A DNA stretch of 64,000 nt, taken from the NCBI RefSeq assembly GCF_029917005.1, contig NZ_CP123967.1:1984001-2048000 (forward strand), in the 5' to 3' direction. The notes beneath the pieces were generated by a model. That model was not told the origin of the DNA. It made no database searches and saw nothing but the letters and a program-made list of their open reading frames with translations. Both the position numbers and the translations under genes were made by a program. The stretch is from Tessaracoccus lacteus (GTDB lineage Bacteria > Actinomycetota > Actinomycetes > Propionibacteriales > Propionibacteriaceae). Shown in pieces: positions 8,445 through 17,903 of the stretch; position 1 is the first letter of the stretch; each line of letters opens with the position of its first letter.

Positions 8445-10844
8445 TCAGCCTACGGGCGCCGCGGAAGGCTCCCTTCGACGGCCGTCAAATGTGAACACCG
8501 TGCCCGGGTCCGCGCTGTGCTGAGCCACGGCGACGGTGTGGGCGCCCGCCAAGGGCAGCCTCCGGCCGGCGGCGGCGTCCCAGCGGAGCGGCGGATCGAT
8601 GGTCACGCTGCCGGCCGCGGTGGCGCCGATGTCGAGCGGGATCCGCACGACGCCCGCGAGCTCACGGGCCCCGACGCCGTCCGCCGAGACGTAGACCTGC
8701 GCGACGTGACAGGTCGGCCGCCCGCCCAGATTCGTGGCGGTCACCGTGACGGTGAGCGAGTCGCCGTCGGCCCGGGCCGAGGCGGTGGCCTCCGTGCCCG
8801 AGTAGCCGAGCCCGAAGCCGAACGGGAAGGCGGCCCCCTCGGCCAGCACTGCGGGCGACCGGTAGCCGATGCCGCCGTCCGCCGTGTAGTAGAGGGTCTT
8901 TGGCACTTCGCCGGCCGACCGGCTGCCCGGCAGCTGGCCGCGGGTGAACGGGATCGTCAGGGGCAGGCGCCCGCCGGGCTCCCGGTCGCCCGAGAGGATG
9001 TCCGCCAGGGCGGGGCCGAACTGCTCGCCCGGGTACCAGACCTGCACGATCGCGGCCACGTCCTCCGCCCAGGGCATGAGGACGGCGCCGGGGGCGTTGA
9101 CCACCACGACCGTGCGTGGGTTGGCAGCGGCGACGCGGGCGACGAGCTCGTCCTGGTCCCCCGGCAGCGCGAGACCGTCACGGTCCATGCCCTCGCCCGC
9201 GGCGGCGTTGACGACGACGACCGCCACGTCCGAGCCCGACGCGAGCGCGACGGCCTCGTCGATCAGGCCGTCCGGCGGCTGCCAGCCAAGGCGCAAGGTC
9301 GGCGTGATGCCCATGGGCGGGATCTCGATGGCGGGGCCGTTGTCGTAGTCGATCTCGACGTCCACCGGCACGCCCGCCGTCAGGCGCACCACGGCCTGCG
9401 CGGGGTACAACGGCCCGTGGATGAAGCGCTCCGCCTCGCGGCAGGCGTCGATGACGATCTCGGATCCGATCCGCAGGCGGGCCTGGCCGCCGAACGAGAG
9501 GCTGATCCGGTGCGCGCCGTCGACCGGCGGGAGGAGGCGGGCCCGCCAGAGGCGCGGCCAGCGCGTCGCGCCCGGCGGCAGCTGGTGGTCGATGCGGTCG
9601 ACGAGCTCGTGCTCGACGGTGTCGCCGTCGGCGAACTCGACGAGCACGCCGGGGCCGGAGCCGTCGGGCAGCTGCCACGCGGAGGCGGGGACGACGGGCA
9701 GCGCCCCGTCGCCGAGCGATCCCTGCGCGGTGACCACCTCGGCGTCGAGGCGGGCCGCCAGCGCGTCGACAGGGGTGACGAGCCGCTCCGGGGTCAGGGT
9801 CACGGAGGCCGCTCCCCCACCGACGTACAGGGCGTCGTCGGCGGCGGGGCCGATGACGGCGACGCGGCGCAGCCCCGCCCCGAGGGGCAGGACGCCGTCG
9901 TTGCGGAGCAGGACGCTGCCGGCTACGGCCACCTCGCGGGCCAGCGCCAGGTGGTCCGGCGACGAGGGCGGGCCCGGGGTGGGCAGCGGGTCGTCGACCA
10001 GGCCGGAGGAGACCAGCGCGTGGACGAGGTGCCGCACCAGGGCGCGCAGGGTCTCCTCGGGGGCCTCGGCCACGAGGTCGGCCGTCCGCCCGCCGGCGCC
10101 GCCGAGGGCCCCGAGGTCGAGGCCGGCAGCCAGTGCCCGTGCGGGGTCGCGGACGGCGAAGATGAAGTCGGGGCAGTAGAACCCCTCCCAGCCCCACAGC
10201 CGGCGCGGGATGTCGAGCAGGTCGGCGTCCTCACACACGTAGGCGCCGCCGACGCGGTTGTAGGAGCCCATCATGGACAGCGCGCCGGCGCGGACTGCGG
10301 CCTCGAAGGGCCGCAGATACACGTCATGGAGCGTCGCGTCGTCGACCGCGACGTCCATGGAGTCGCCGCGCTCCGCGTCGCGGCCGAAGCCGGTGCGGCG
10401 GGCCTCGCCGTTGTAGGCCACGTAGTGCTTGACCTGTGCGATGACGTGCGCGGACTGGAGCCCGACGACGTGCGCCGCGCCGATGAGGCCCGACAGGAAC
10501 GGGTCCTCGCCGAAGGCCTCGCCTACACGGCCGCCGACGGGGTCGCGCGCAAGGTCCACCGTCGGGCCGAGGACCACGGGGAACCCGGCGCGGCGCGCCT
10601 CGACGCCCACGGCCCGGCCGTAGCGCTCCGCCAGCCCCTCGTCGAAGGTCGCGGCGAGCGCGGTGCCGCACGGGAAGGCGGTGGCGCCGTCGACGCCGCG
10701 CAGCCCCGTGCCGGAGTCGACGTAGTCCGGCGCGGGCAGCCCGCGCGCCTCCAGCGGCGCGAAGTCGCCGAGCGCGATGGCCTCCAGGTCGGCGCGCGAC
10801 AGGTCCTTCAGCAGCGTCTCGACGCGTGGGTCAGGCGTGTGCAT
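8445..10844 (-). CDS. GH3 beta-glucosidase with PA14-like insert
   Basis: 799 residues. The N-terminal GH3 barrel holds GPTVDLARDPVGGR, QVKHY and the nucleophile Asp226 in FYCPDFIF. The alpha/beta sandwich domain is interrupted by a PA14-like beta domain at about 380-500, which often shapes specificity for aryl or plant glucosides, and then resumes with VVVVNAAAGEGMDRD. A fibronectin-III-like tail closes the protein (EVTV-type strands near 690-780). No signal peptide is present, so it acts in the cytoplasm. Its start lies 14 nt inside the 3' end of the GH78 gene, showing coupled expression. It probably removes glucose from glycosides after the rhamnosidase. Confidence 0.92.
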   Translation of the reverse strand: MHTPDPRVETLLKDLSRADLEAIALGDFAPLEARGLPAPDYVDSGTGLRGVDGATAFPCGTALAATFDEGLAERYGRAVGVEARRAGFPVVLGPTVDLARDPVGGRVGEAFGEDPFLSGLIGAAHVVGLQSAHVIAQVKHYVAYNGEARRTGFGRDAERGDSMDVAVDDATLHDVYLRPFEAAVRAGALSMMGSYNRVGGAYVCEDADLLDIPRRLWGWEGFYCPDFIFAVRDPARALAAGLDLGALGGAGGRTADLVAEAPEETLRALVRHLVHALVSSGLVDDPLPTPGPPSSPDHLALAREVAVAGSVLLRNDGVLPLGAGLRRVAVIGPAADDALYVGGGAASVTLTPERLVTPVDALAARLDAEVVTAQGSLGDGALPVVPASAWQLPDGSGPGVLVEFADGDTVEHELVDRIDHQLPPGATRWPRLWRARLLPPVDGAHRISLSFGGQARLRIGSEIVIDACREAERFIHGPLYPAQAVVRLTAGVPVDVEIDYDNGPAIEIPPMGITPTLRLGWQPPDGLIDEAVALASGSDVAVVVVNAAAGEGMDRDGLALPGDQDELVARVAAANPRTVVVVNAPGAVLMPWAEDVAAIVQVWYPGEQFGPALADILSGDREPGGRLPLTIPFTRGQLPGSRSAGEVPKTLYYTADGGIGYRSPAVLAEGAAFPFGFGLGYSGTEATASARADGDSLTVTVTATNLGGRPTCHVAQVYVSADGVGARELAGVVRIPLDIGATAAGSVTIDPPLRWDAAAGRRLPLAGAHTVAVAQHSADPGTVFTFDGRRREPSAAPVG
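8447..8452 (-). promoter_or_regulatory. -10 box for leaderless exporter gene
   Basis: TAGGCT on the minus strand, 6 nt before the ATG at 8440; it overlaps the last codons of the GH3 gene. Confidence 0.45.
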
Positions 10845-13620
10845 CGACGACCTCCGCGAGGCCGCGACGCTCGTTCAGACGCACCAGCTCGTCGGCCACG
10901 GCACCGGCCACGGTGGGCGAGATGAGCGCGAACGCAGAGCGCAATGACTGGTTGGCCTGCCACCGGGTGCGCAGCCGGAAGTCCTCGGCCACGACGGGAT
11001 CGATGCCCTCGAAGGCCCCGATCACGGCCGCGTAGGCCTCCGGATCGTCCTGGATCTCGGCGAGCGAGGTGTCGATGTCGACCGCTGCCGGCACCGTCTC
11101 GTCAAGCGGCCAGGCGACGCGCCACTCATGGCTGCCAGAGGCGACCTCGAACGGGTCCCGGCCCGGCAGCACGACGTCCGCGGTCGTGTTGGGCGGCACC
11201 TGGGCGGTCACCAGCAGGTCGTCGCCCTCGCGCCGCCACGCGACGCTGACGAGGCCGTACGGGCCGTCGAACGTGGACGACGCCGAGTCGAGGCCCGGCA
11301 CTGGGGTCGGCTGGAGGCGCACCCGACGGAAGCCGGGCTCCGCGGGCGCGAGCCCGCCGACGACGCGGTGCAGCCAATCGGCGATGGAGCCCAGCGCATA
11401 GTGGTTGAACGACGTCATCTCGCCGGGGTTGATGGAGCCGTCCGGCAGCATCGAGTCCCAGCGCTCCCAGATGGTGGTCGCGCCCATCTCCACAGAGTAG
11501 AGCCACGATGGGCACTCGGTCTGCAGGAGCATGCGGCCGGCCTGCGCGATGTGGCCCGTGCCGCTCAGCGCGTCGGCGATGATCGGTGTGCCGACGAAGC
11601 CGGTGCCGATGTGGTAGCCGTCGCGGCGGACGAGGTCGGCAAGGCGGTCCCCCATCTGGGCGCGGAGCTCCCCGTCGACGAGCCCGAACTCGATGGCGAG
11701 TGCGTAGGCGGTCTGCGCGTCCGAGAGCAGCCGGCCGGCCGGCGTCACGTACTCCCGCTGCCAGGCCGCGCGCACCTCCTCGGCGACCGCCGCGTAGTGG
11801 GCGGCTTCGGCGTCCTTCCCCAGAAGCGCCGCGGCCCTGGCCAGCAGCGTCGTCGAGCGGTAGAGGTACCCGCTGGCCACCAGGTCGGGGTCGGCTTTGG
11901 CCTTGGCCGGGTCCTCCGGCGGGGCGTCGGGGTCCACCCAGTCGCCGAACTGGAAGCCGCCCTCCCACAGGCGCCGCTCCCCCGCGATGGCCAGCAGCTG
12001 CTCGACCCAGGCCTGCATGGACGGGTACTGCCGCTCCACGACGACGCGGTCCGCGAAGCGCTCGTACAGGACGCTCGGCACCACGGTCGCGGCGTCACCC
12101 CACGCCGCGGCCGGGACGGTGCCCGAGCCCAGCACGTCGGGGACGATGAACGGTACGCCGCCCGCGGCTCGCTGCTCGAGCGCGAGGTCCTCCAGCCAGG
12201 AGGCCAGGAACGCGTCGCAGTCGAAGAGGAAACTGGCGGTGGGGGCGAACACCTGGATGTCGCCGGTCCACCCGAGGCGCTCGTCGCGCTGCGGGCAGTC
12301 GGTGGGCAGGTAGAGGAAGTTGCTGCGCATCCCCCAGACCACGTTCTCGTGCAGTCTGTTGACCCGGGAGTCGGAGCACTCGAACCAGCCGGTGCGGCGC
12401 AGGTCGGAGCCGACGACCTCCGCCACGACGTCGGCCGGGTCGAACTCGCCGGGCCAGCCGCTGACCTCCGCGTAGCGGAAGCCGTGGAACGTGAACGTCG
12501 GCGCGTAGCTCTCCTCCCCGTCCCCGACCAGCGTGTAGCGGTCGGTCGAGGTGGCGCGGCGCAGCGGCCTGACGCCGAGCTCCCCGTCCTCCAGGACCTC
12601 GGCGTGACGCAGCGTCACCACGTCGCCGGCCTCGCCACGGACCGTGATCCGCAGCCGGCCGACGAGGTTCTGGCCGAAGTCGAGGATCGTCCGGCCGCTC
12701 GGCGAGGTGATGACCTCCTGCACAGGCACGGTCCCGGTGACCCGCACCGCGGGCGACGTCCTCGGGCCCGGCTTCACACCGGCGTCCCGGACGGCCGCGG
12801 GCCCCCAGTCGGTGGCCGTGCGGCGCGCGTCGTAGGTCTCCCCGACGTAGAGGCCTGCGGAAACGAGCGGGCCCGATCCGCTGGCATGCCACGACCCGTC
12901 GGTGACGATCCACTCCGTGCTGCCGTCCGCATATTCGAGCCTCAGCTGTCCGGCGACGCTCGGCTGGTCGCCGTAGAACGGCGCCGACTGCCCCTGGAAC
13001 CCGAACTCCTCGCAGTACCAGCCGCCGGTCAGGGAGATGTCGAGGGAGTTCTCCCCCGTCTGGAGCAGGCTGGTGACGTCGGTCGTCTCGTGGACGAGGC
13101 GGAACTGGTACGGGGTCCAGCCCGGCTTGAGGATCTGGTCGTCCACCTCCGTCCCGTTCACGCGCGCCTGGTAGGCGCCGTGGGCGGTGGCGTACCAGAT
13201 GGCGTTGGTCAGGCCCTCCCGGACGGTGAAGCCCCGACGCAGCACGGCGGGCTGCGCCTGGCGCACCGGGTCAGGCAGCCCGACGAACGACGCCTGCCAC
13301 TCGTCGGCGCCCAGGAACGTCGCCCAGACGGGGGCGGGTGCGCTCCACGGCGACCAGCCCTCCTCTCCCCGGACCCGAACCTTCAACTCCCCGCGCTGCC
13401 GGGGCGCCAGGGGCGCGAAGGGCCAGGCGACGAGGACCTGGTCGGGACCCTCCAGGGTCACGGTCACTGTGCGGTCATCGGTGGCGAACGAGACCTCGGC
13501 GGCCAGCTGGCGCCAGCCGTCGGGGGCCGTGGTCGTGACCCACGAGATGCGCGGAGTCGGGTTCGCGGCGACGGCGGGACCGTGCTCGAGGCGGGGGGAG
13601 GCGACTTCGATGTGTGGCAT
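10831..13620 (-). CDS. GH78 alpha-L-rhamnosidase
   Basis: 929 residues with the usual GH78 domain order: N-terminal beta-sandwich domains (GWYCEEFGFQG and similar), then the (alpha/alpha)6 catalytic barrel containing TDCPQRDERLGWTGD near 441-454, which carries acidic catalytic residues in this family, then a C-terminal beta domain (SVAWRREGDDLLVTAQVP). It cleaves terminal alpha-L-rhamnose from plant glycosides, saponins or oligosaccharides. The C-terminus has an extra helical tail after about 850. No signal peptide, so cytoplasmic. GGAAGGA lies 5 nt before the ATG. It follows the second permease by 16 nt in the operon. Confidence 0.95.
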   Translation of the reverse strand: MPHIEVASPRLEHGPAVAANPTPRISWVTTTAPDGWRQLAAEVSFATDDRTVTVTLEGPDQVLVAWPFAPLAPRQRGELKVRVRGEEGWSPWSAPAPVWATFLGADEWQASFVGLPDPVRQAQPAVLRRGFTVREGLTNAIWYATAHGAYQARVNGTEVDDQILKPGWTPYQFRLVHETTDVTSLLQTGENSLDISLTGGWYCEEFGFQGQSAPFYGDQPSVAGQLRLEYADGSTEWIVTDGSWHASGSGPLVSAGLYVGETYDARRTATDWGPAAVRDAGVKPGPRTSPAVRVTGTVPVQEVITSPSGRTILDFGQNLVGRLRITVRGEAGDVVTLRHAEVLEDGELGVRPLRRATSTDRYTLVGDGEESYAPTFTFHGFRYAEVSGWPGEFDPADVVAEVVGSDLRRTGWFECSDSRVNRLHENVVWGMRSNFLYLPTDCPQRDERLGWTGDIQVFAPTASFLFDCDAFLASWLEDLALEQRAAGGVPFIVPDVLGSGTVPAAAWGDAATVVPSVLYERFADRVVVERQYPSMQAWVEQLLAIAGERRLWEGGFQFGDWVDPDAPPEDPAKAKADPDLVASGYLYRSTTLLARAAALLGKDAEAAHYAAVAEEVRAAWQREYVTPAGRLLSDAQTAYALAIEFGLVDGELRAQMGDRLADLVRRDGYHIGTGFVGTPIIADALSGTGHIAQAGRMLLQTECPSWLYSVEMGATTIWERWDSMLPDGSINPGEMTSFNHYALGSIADWLHRVVGGLAPAEPGFRRVRLQPTPVPGLDSASSTFDGPYGLVSVAWRREGDDLLVTAQVPPNTTADVVLPGRDPFEVASGSHEWRVAWPLDETVPAAVDIDTSLAEIQDDPEAYAAVIGAFEGIDPVVAEDFRLRTRWQANQSLRSAFALISPTVAGAVADELVRLNERRGLAEVVDAHA

Positions 13621-13636
13621 GGATGTCCTTCCGGGC

Positions 13637-14473
13637 TCAGCCCTTGACGGCGCCGGCGGTCATGCCGGAGACGATCTGGCGCTGGAAGATGAGGTACATC
13701 ACGAGCATCGGGATCGTGATGACGAGGATGTTGGTGAACAGGAGGTTGTAGGACGTGACGAACTGGCTCTGGAAGTTGAACAGCGTCAGCTGCACGGTGG
13801 CGTTCGCGTCCCCGGGGAGGAAGTAGAGAGGGTTCTGGAAGTCGTTGAAGACGAAGATCGACTGCACGACCACGATGGTGACGATCGTCGGCTTGAGCAG
13901 CGGGAGGATCACCCGGAAGAACAGCCTGAGCGGGCCGGCGCCGTCGACGATGGCCGCCTCGTCGATCTCCCTCGGGATGGTCGCGATGAACGCGCGCATC
14001 ACCAGGATGGTGAACGACAGCCCGAATGCGACCTCGATCAGGATGAGCCCGAAGAGCGTCTTGAAGATGCCGAGCGACTGCATGACCCAGATGGTGGGCA
14101 CGACGGCGGGCGGCACGATGAGGCCGGCGAGGATGGCGGCGTTGATGAGGCCGTTCAGCTTGCTCTTCCGGCGGTCGAGGACGTAGGCGACCATGGCGCC
14201 GAACACGACCATGAGCGCGACGGAGAACACCGTCAGCGTGAACGAATTGATGAAGGCCACGATGAGCATGTAGTTGCGGGCCTGGAAGACGGCGACGATG
14301 TTCTCCCACAGGACGAACTCGGTCGGCCAGCTGAACTGCAGCCGTGCCGCCTCGGGTCCGGTCTTGGCGGACATCGTGAAGATGAACGCGAACGGCACGA
14401 GGAAGAACACCGTGGTGAAGAGGATGCCGCCGATGCCGATGCCCCAGCGGGCGGACTTGCGCATGGTGTTCAC
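13637..14473 (-). CDS. ABC transporter permease, MalG-type
   Basis: 278 residues with six membrane spans and the cytoplasmic EAA loop (EIDEAAIVDGAGPLRLFF then ILPLLKP) that docks onto a transport ATPase. The start is a GTG at 14473 that overlaps the previous stop (GTGA) and has GAAGGAG 8 nt upstream. A longer open frame to 15469 runs through the other permease gene and is not real. It forms the channel with the MalF-type partner. No ATPase gene is present in the cluster, so a shared MsiK/UgpC-type ATPase elsewhere is expected, as in other actinobacteria. Confidence 0.93.
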   Translation of the reverse strand: MNTMRKSARWGIGIGGILFTTVFFLVPFAFIFTMSAKTGPEAARLQFSWPTEFVLWENIVAVFQARNYMLIVAFINSFTLTVFSVALMVVFGAMVAYVLDRRKSKLNGLINAAILAGLIVPPAVVPTIWVMQSLGIFKTLFGLILIEVAFGLSFTILVMRAFIATIPREIDEAAIVDGAGPLRLFFRVILPLLKPTIVTIVVVQSIFVFNDFQNPLYFLPGDANATVQLTLFNFQSQFVTSYNLLFTNILVITIPMLVMYLIFQRQIVSGMTAGAVKG

Positions 14474-15387
14474 AGCGAGGTCTCCTTCGAGTTGAGCCAG
14501 CGGGACAACGGGTAGACGATCGCCGTGACGACGAGGAACAGGATGACGTTGCCCGCCGTGCTGAGCCCGTAGAAGCCGGCCTGGTACTGCTTGTAGATCA
14601 CCGAGGCGATGACGTCGGAGCTGAAGCCTGGGCCGCCCTGCGTCGTGGACCAGATGAGGTCGAAGGACCGGAGCCCCCCGATGAGCGACAGCAGGATGAC
14701 GGTGGAGGTCGCCGGGAAGGACAGCGGCAGGATGATGCTGCGGAACTGCTGCCACGCGCCCGCACCGTCGACGCGGGCGGCCTCGAAATACTCGTTCGGG
14801 ATGGCGGCGATGCCCGCGATGTAGATCAGCGTCGCCAGGCCGACGCCCTTCCAGACGTCGATGGCGGCGACCGAGAGGAGCGCGAGGTCGGGGTTGGTCA
14901 GCCAGCCGGGGCCGTCCGCCCCGGTTATGGCGGTCCAGACCTGGTTGACGACGCCGTTGAACGGGTCGAGCAAGACCTGGAAGGTGAGGCCGACGCCGAC
15001 CGCGCTGACGAGCACGGGGAAGAAGGTCACGGAGCGCAGGTAGCCCCGCGCGATGATCGGGCCGGACAGGAGGACCGCCAGCAGCATCCCGAGGACGACC
15101 TTGGATGCCGAGGTGACCACGCCGTAGACGAGCGTGTTCTTGAGGGAACCGATGAGTCCCGGCTCGGCGAAGAACTGGATGAAGTTGTCGAAGCCGACGA
15201 AGGTGGAGTCGAACAGCGTCCAGCGGGTGAACGCGAAGTAGAACGAGAGCAGTGTCGGGACGATGAAGAGGACGACGTAGACCAGGCCGCCGGGAATGTA
15301 GAACCACAGCGGGTAGGAGCGCTCGACGTGGCGGGCCACTGCCCTCGGTGCGGCTGTTTTCGGGCGCGCGGTTGCTTCGGAATGCAT
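14470..15387 (-). CDS. ABC transporter permease, MalF-type
   Basis: 305 residues from the ATG at 15387; a TTG at 15396 is less likely, because the GAGAG sequence would then abut the start codon. Six membrane spans, with LVYVVLFIVPTLLSFYFAFT as the first, and an EAA loop (ARVDGAGAWQQFRSIILPL) near 210-235. It pairs with the MalG-type subunit encoded next, with a 4-nt overlap. It belongs to the carbohydrate uptake transporter-1 group, which imports oligosaccharides and glycosides. A strong hairpin between the binding-protein gene and this gene probably lowers its expression relative to the lipoprotein. Confidence 0.93.
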   Translation of the reverse strand: MHSEATARPKTAAPRAVARHVERSYPLWFYIPGGLVYVVLFIVPTLLSFYFAFTRWTLFDSTFVGFDNFIQFFAEPGLIGSLKNTLVYGVVTSASKVVLGMLLAVLLSGPIIARGYLRSVTFFPVLVSAVGVGLTFQVLLDPFNGVVNQVWTAITGADGPGWLTNPDLALLSVAAIDVWKGVGLATLIYIAGIAAIPNEYFEAARVDGAGAWQQFRSIILPLSFPATSTVILLSLIGGLRSFDLIWSTTQGGPGFSSDVIASVIYKQYQAGFYGLSTAGNVILFLVVTAIVYPLSRWLNSKETSL

Positions 15388-15426
15388 GGGGGACAACTCT
15401 CTGCGGAGGTGGGACGGCGGGCGGGG

Positions 15427-15460
15427 CCGAGGGGGGCCGCGGTGCGGCGGCCCCCCTCGG
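15427..15460 (-). terminator. Intra-operon hairpin after the binding-protein gene
   Basis: A perfect 14-bp stem (15427-15440 with 15447-15460) with a 6-nt loop begins 5 nt after the stop of the solute-binding protein. In malE-malF type operons such structures protect the upstream mRNA and limit read-through, giving excess binding protein. No U-run follows, so partial rather than full termination is likely. Confidence 0.7.
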
Positions 15461-15465
15461 TCGCA

Positions 15466-16791
15466 TCACCAGCCTTCGAGACCCAGCTGCTGGGCCTGCT
15501 TCTTGACGTCCTCGTCGTAGCGGGCGGCGCCGTCGGCGGCCGTCGTGATGCCGGAGCCGACCTCGACGGTGATCTTCTCCAGGTTCGGGCCCTTGACCGC
15601 GGACAGGAACTCGAGCGCTGGGCTCACGTTGCCGTTGTCGTAGTAGGCCTGCATGTCGGTCACCGCGGCCGGGAGTCCGTCGGGCAGGGCGCAGCCCTTG
15701 ACGGCGTAGGGACCGGTCGGATCCATGGCGGCGGTCAGCGCGTCACAGGCCTCGGGCGTGGCCACCCAGGCGAGGAACTTCTTCGCCGCGTCGAGCTTGT
15801 CACCCGTCGTTGTGCTCGGGATGTACAGCGCGGCAGGGCTCCAGGACGTGAGCCCGTTGGTTGCGGCGTCGTCGCCCGGCTGCGCGAAGAAGCCGATGTT
15901 CTCCGCAGCATCGTCGGCCAGCTCAAGGTACGACGTGATGGTGAAGGTGAGGCTCGGGTACTGGGCGCCCGTGCCGTCGACGAGCTGCTGCAGGCCCTGG
16001 GTCAGCTTCGCGGAGGCGAAGTCCTTGTTCAGGTAGCCGGCGTCGTAGACGTCCTGAAGGCGCTCGAAGCCCTTGATGGCGGGCTCGTCGACGTACTTCG
16101 CCTGGTTGGCGGTGTACTTCTCCGCCCAGTCGGGCTGCTCCGACAGCACGTTGTGGAAGTCAGCCAGCACGAACAACTGCGACGTCCACGTGTCACCGTA
16201 GGTCTGGATGACGGGGTCGATGCCCGCCTCCTTGATCTTGGCGTTGTTGGCCATGAACTCGTCCCAGGTCTTGGGAACGCTCAGCCCGAGGTCAGCGTAG
16301 ACCTTCTTGTTGTAGTAGATGCCGCCGGCCATCAGCTGCCCGAAGGGCACACCGTAGACCTGCTCGTCCGCGGTGACGGAGGTGACGAAGGACTCGTCAA
16401 GGTTGGCGATGAAATCCTGGTCCGTCAGGGAGACCATGTTCGTCGCCGGATCGAGGGCCTGCATCAGGGAGCCGGAGTTGTACTGGAAGAGATCGGTCAT
16501 CTCGCCCGTTGCGAGGCGGGTCTTGACGACATTGTCTCCGTCGGTCCCCTCCGGGCGCGTCTCGATCTTGACCTCGATCTCGTCCTGCGAGGCGTTGAAC
16601 CCGTCGGCGATGGCCTTGCCCTGGGTCGTGGTCTGGGTCGAGCTGTCCATGAGGATCGTGAGGGTGGTCTTGCCCGCCGAGGACGACTCCGTGGGGTTGA
16701 CCAGGGAGCCCGCGGAGCAGGCGCCGAGTGCAAGCGCTGAGACGGACGCCACTGCGATGACCGCAGCCCGCCGAATGGGGTGATGGGACAC
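15466..16791 (-). CDS. Sugar ABC transporter substrate-binding lipoprotein
   Basis: 441 residues from a GTG at 16791 with AAAGGA 8 nt upstream. A basic start (HHPIRRAA), a hydrophobic core and the lipobox LGAC with lipidated Cys25 mark a membrane-anchored lipoprotein. The rest resembles family-1 extracellular solute-binding proteins (TILMDSSTQTTTQGKAIADG, YYNKKVYADLGLSVPKTWDEF). It captures the glycoside outside the cell and delivers it to the two permeases. Genome context with GH78 and GH3 points to a rhamnose-bearing glycoside (inference). It is the second gene of the cluster, 73 nt after lacI. Confidence 0.94.
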   Translation of the reverse strand: MSHHPIRRAAVIAVASVSALALGACSAGSLVNPTESSSAGKTTLTILMDSSTQTTTQGKAIADGFNASQDEIEVKIETRPEGTDGDNVVKTRLATGEMTDLFQYNSGSLMQALDPATNMVSLTDQDFIANLDESFVTSVTADEQVYGVPFGQLMAGGIYYNKKVYADLGLSVPKTWDEFMANNAKIKEAGIDPVIQTYGDTWTSQLFVLADFHNVLSEQPDWAEKYTANQAKYVDEPAIKGFERLQDVYDAGYLNKDFASAKLTQGLQQLVDGTGAQYPSLTFTITSYLELADDAAENIGFFAQPGDDAATNGLTSWSPAALYIPSTTTGDKLDAAKKFLAWVATPEACDALTAAMDPTGPYAVKGCALPDGLPAAVTDMQAYYDNGNVSPALEFLSAVKGPNLEKITVEVGSGITTAADGAARYDEDVKKQAQQLGLEGW

Positions 16792-16864
16792 TTGGGGATT
16801 CCTTTGGGATAATGGCGCCACCGCTGTGTGGTCGCCGTGTTTCTGTGGAAGGGATGCTGGTGAT

Positions 16865-17893
16865 TCAGCGGTGCTTGGGGGCCGTGGTGGAGCCGCGGCC
16901 CTCAAGTTTCGGCACGATCACTTCGTGGACCGCGTCGCGGCGGCCCTCGATGCGTTCGAGCAGCAGTCGGGCAACCCGTTCGCCGAACTTGGCGGCGGAC
17001 TGGTTGACGGTGGTCAGGGAGATCAGGGGATGCGAGCTGATGTCCGCATCGTCGTAGCCGACGACGGACAGGTCCGTCGAGTTGAGGCCACGTTCGGCAG
17101 CGGCCTGCAGCACGAACAGTGCGAGTTCGTCATGGCCGGCGAAGATGGCGGTCGGTGGGTTGTCGCTGTCGAGGAGCGCCCAGGTCGCGGCCCGGACCGC
17201 CTCGACGTCCTGGCGGGCGTGCACGACGCGCGCCCTGTCCCCCAGCCCGGCGGCCGCCATGGCGTCCAGGAATCCCTGGGCACGCACGGCGTGTGGAGCC
17301 TCGGCCAGGTAGCCCTGGTCCTCCCGCGGGATGGTCAGGTGCGCGATGTCGCGGTGCCCCAGCGCCACCAGGTGCTCCACGACGAGCCGCGCGCCGAGCG
17401 CGTCGTCGTTGACCACCGTGTCGTAGTTGAGCGAGGCGTCGTGACGGCCGATCATGACGAGCGGCGTGCGCGAGGCGAAGTCTTCCAGCCAGTCGGTCGC
17501 CACCAGCGGGGAGAACGCGGCCAGCCCTGCCACGTGTCGGTCGGCGAGCCGCTGGATCGCCTCGTGATGAGCGGCGCCACGCTTGCCCACGGGGGCGAGG
17601 ATCAGTTCGTAGGGAGTCCCGGACAGCGCGGTGGTCATGTGGGAGGTGACGTCGAAGAAGAAGAGGTTGGTGATGTTCGGCAGCTCGATGCCCAGCGTGT
17701 AGCTCGTGCCGCGCATCGCGCGGGCGGCAACGCTGGGGCGGTAGTCGAGCTCGGTGATGGCCGCCTGGACCTTCACGCGCATCGCGTCGCTGACTCCGTA
17801 GGCGTTCCGGATCACCTTGGACACCGCCGCGCGGGAAACGCCGGCGGCGCGGGCGACATCGTCGATCGTGACGGTGCTGCGTGTAGAGCTCAC
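16865..17893 (-). CDS. LacI-family transcriptional regulator of the rhamnoside cluster
   Basis: 342 residues. The GTG at 17893 is chosen because GGGAGG lies 5 nt upstream; a TTG at 17908 lies within the palindrome. The helix-turn-helix is at 9-29 (TIDDVARAAGVSRAAVSKVI), and a hinge plus periplasmic-binding-protein-like sensor domain follow (YTLGIELPNITNLFFFDV, GYDDADIS). It should bind operators and release them on sugar binding. It is the first gene on the same strand as the transporter and glycosidase genes. A CG-centred palindrome at 17904-17915 and a large inverted repeat at 17919-17954 upstream are likely binding sites, implying autoregulation and control of the operon. Confidence 0.93.
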   Translation of the reverse strand: MSSTRSTVTIDDVARAAGVSRAAVSKVIRNAYGVSDAMRVKVQAAITELDYRPSVAARAMRGTSYTLGIELPNITNLFFFDVTSHMTTALSGTPYELILAPVGKRGAAHHEAIQRLADRHVAGLAAFSPLVATDWLEDFASRTPLVMIGRHDASLNYDTVVNDDALGARLVVEHLVALGHRDIAHLTIPREDQGYLAEAPHAVRAQGFLDAMAAAGLGDRARVVHARQDVEAVRAATWALLDSDNPPTAIFAGHDELALFVLQAAAERGLNSTDLSVVGYDDADISSHPLISLTTVNQSAAKFGERVARLLLERIEGRRDAVHEVIVPKLEGRGSTTAPKHR

Positions 17894-17903
17894 GGCTGCC
17901 TCC

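Noticed and set aside
8301..10925. An 874-codon open frame on the plus strand opposite the GH3 gene, and similar long frames opposite clpX, tig, GH78, ligA, lhr and others
   Set aside because: They mirror real genes in GC-rich DNA, have Arg/Gly/Ala/Val-rich low-complexity products and no family similarity or start signals.
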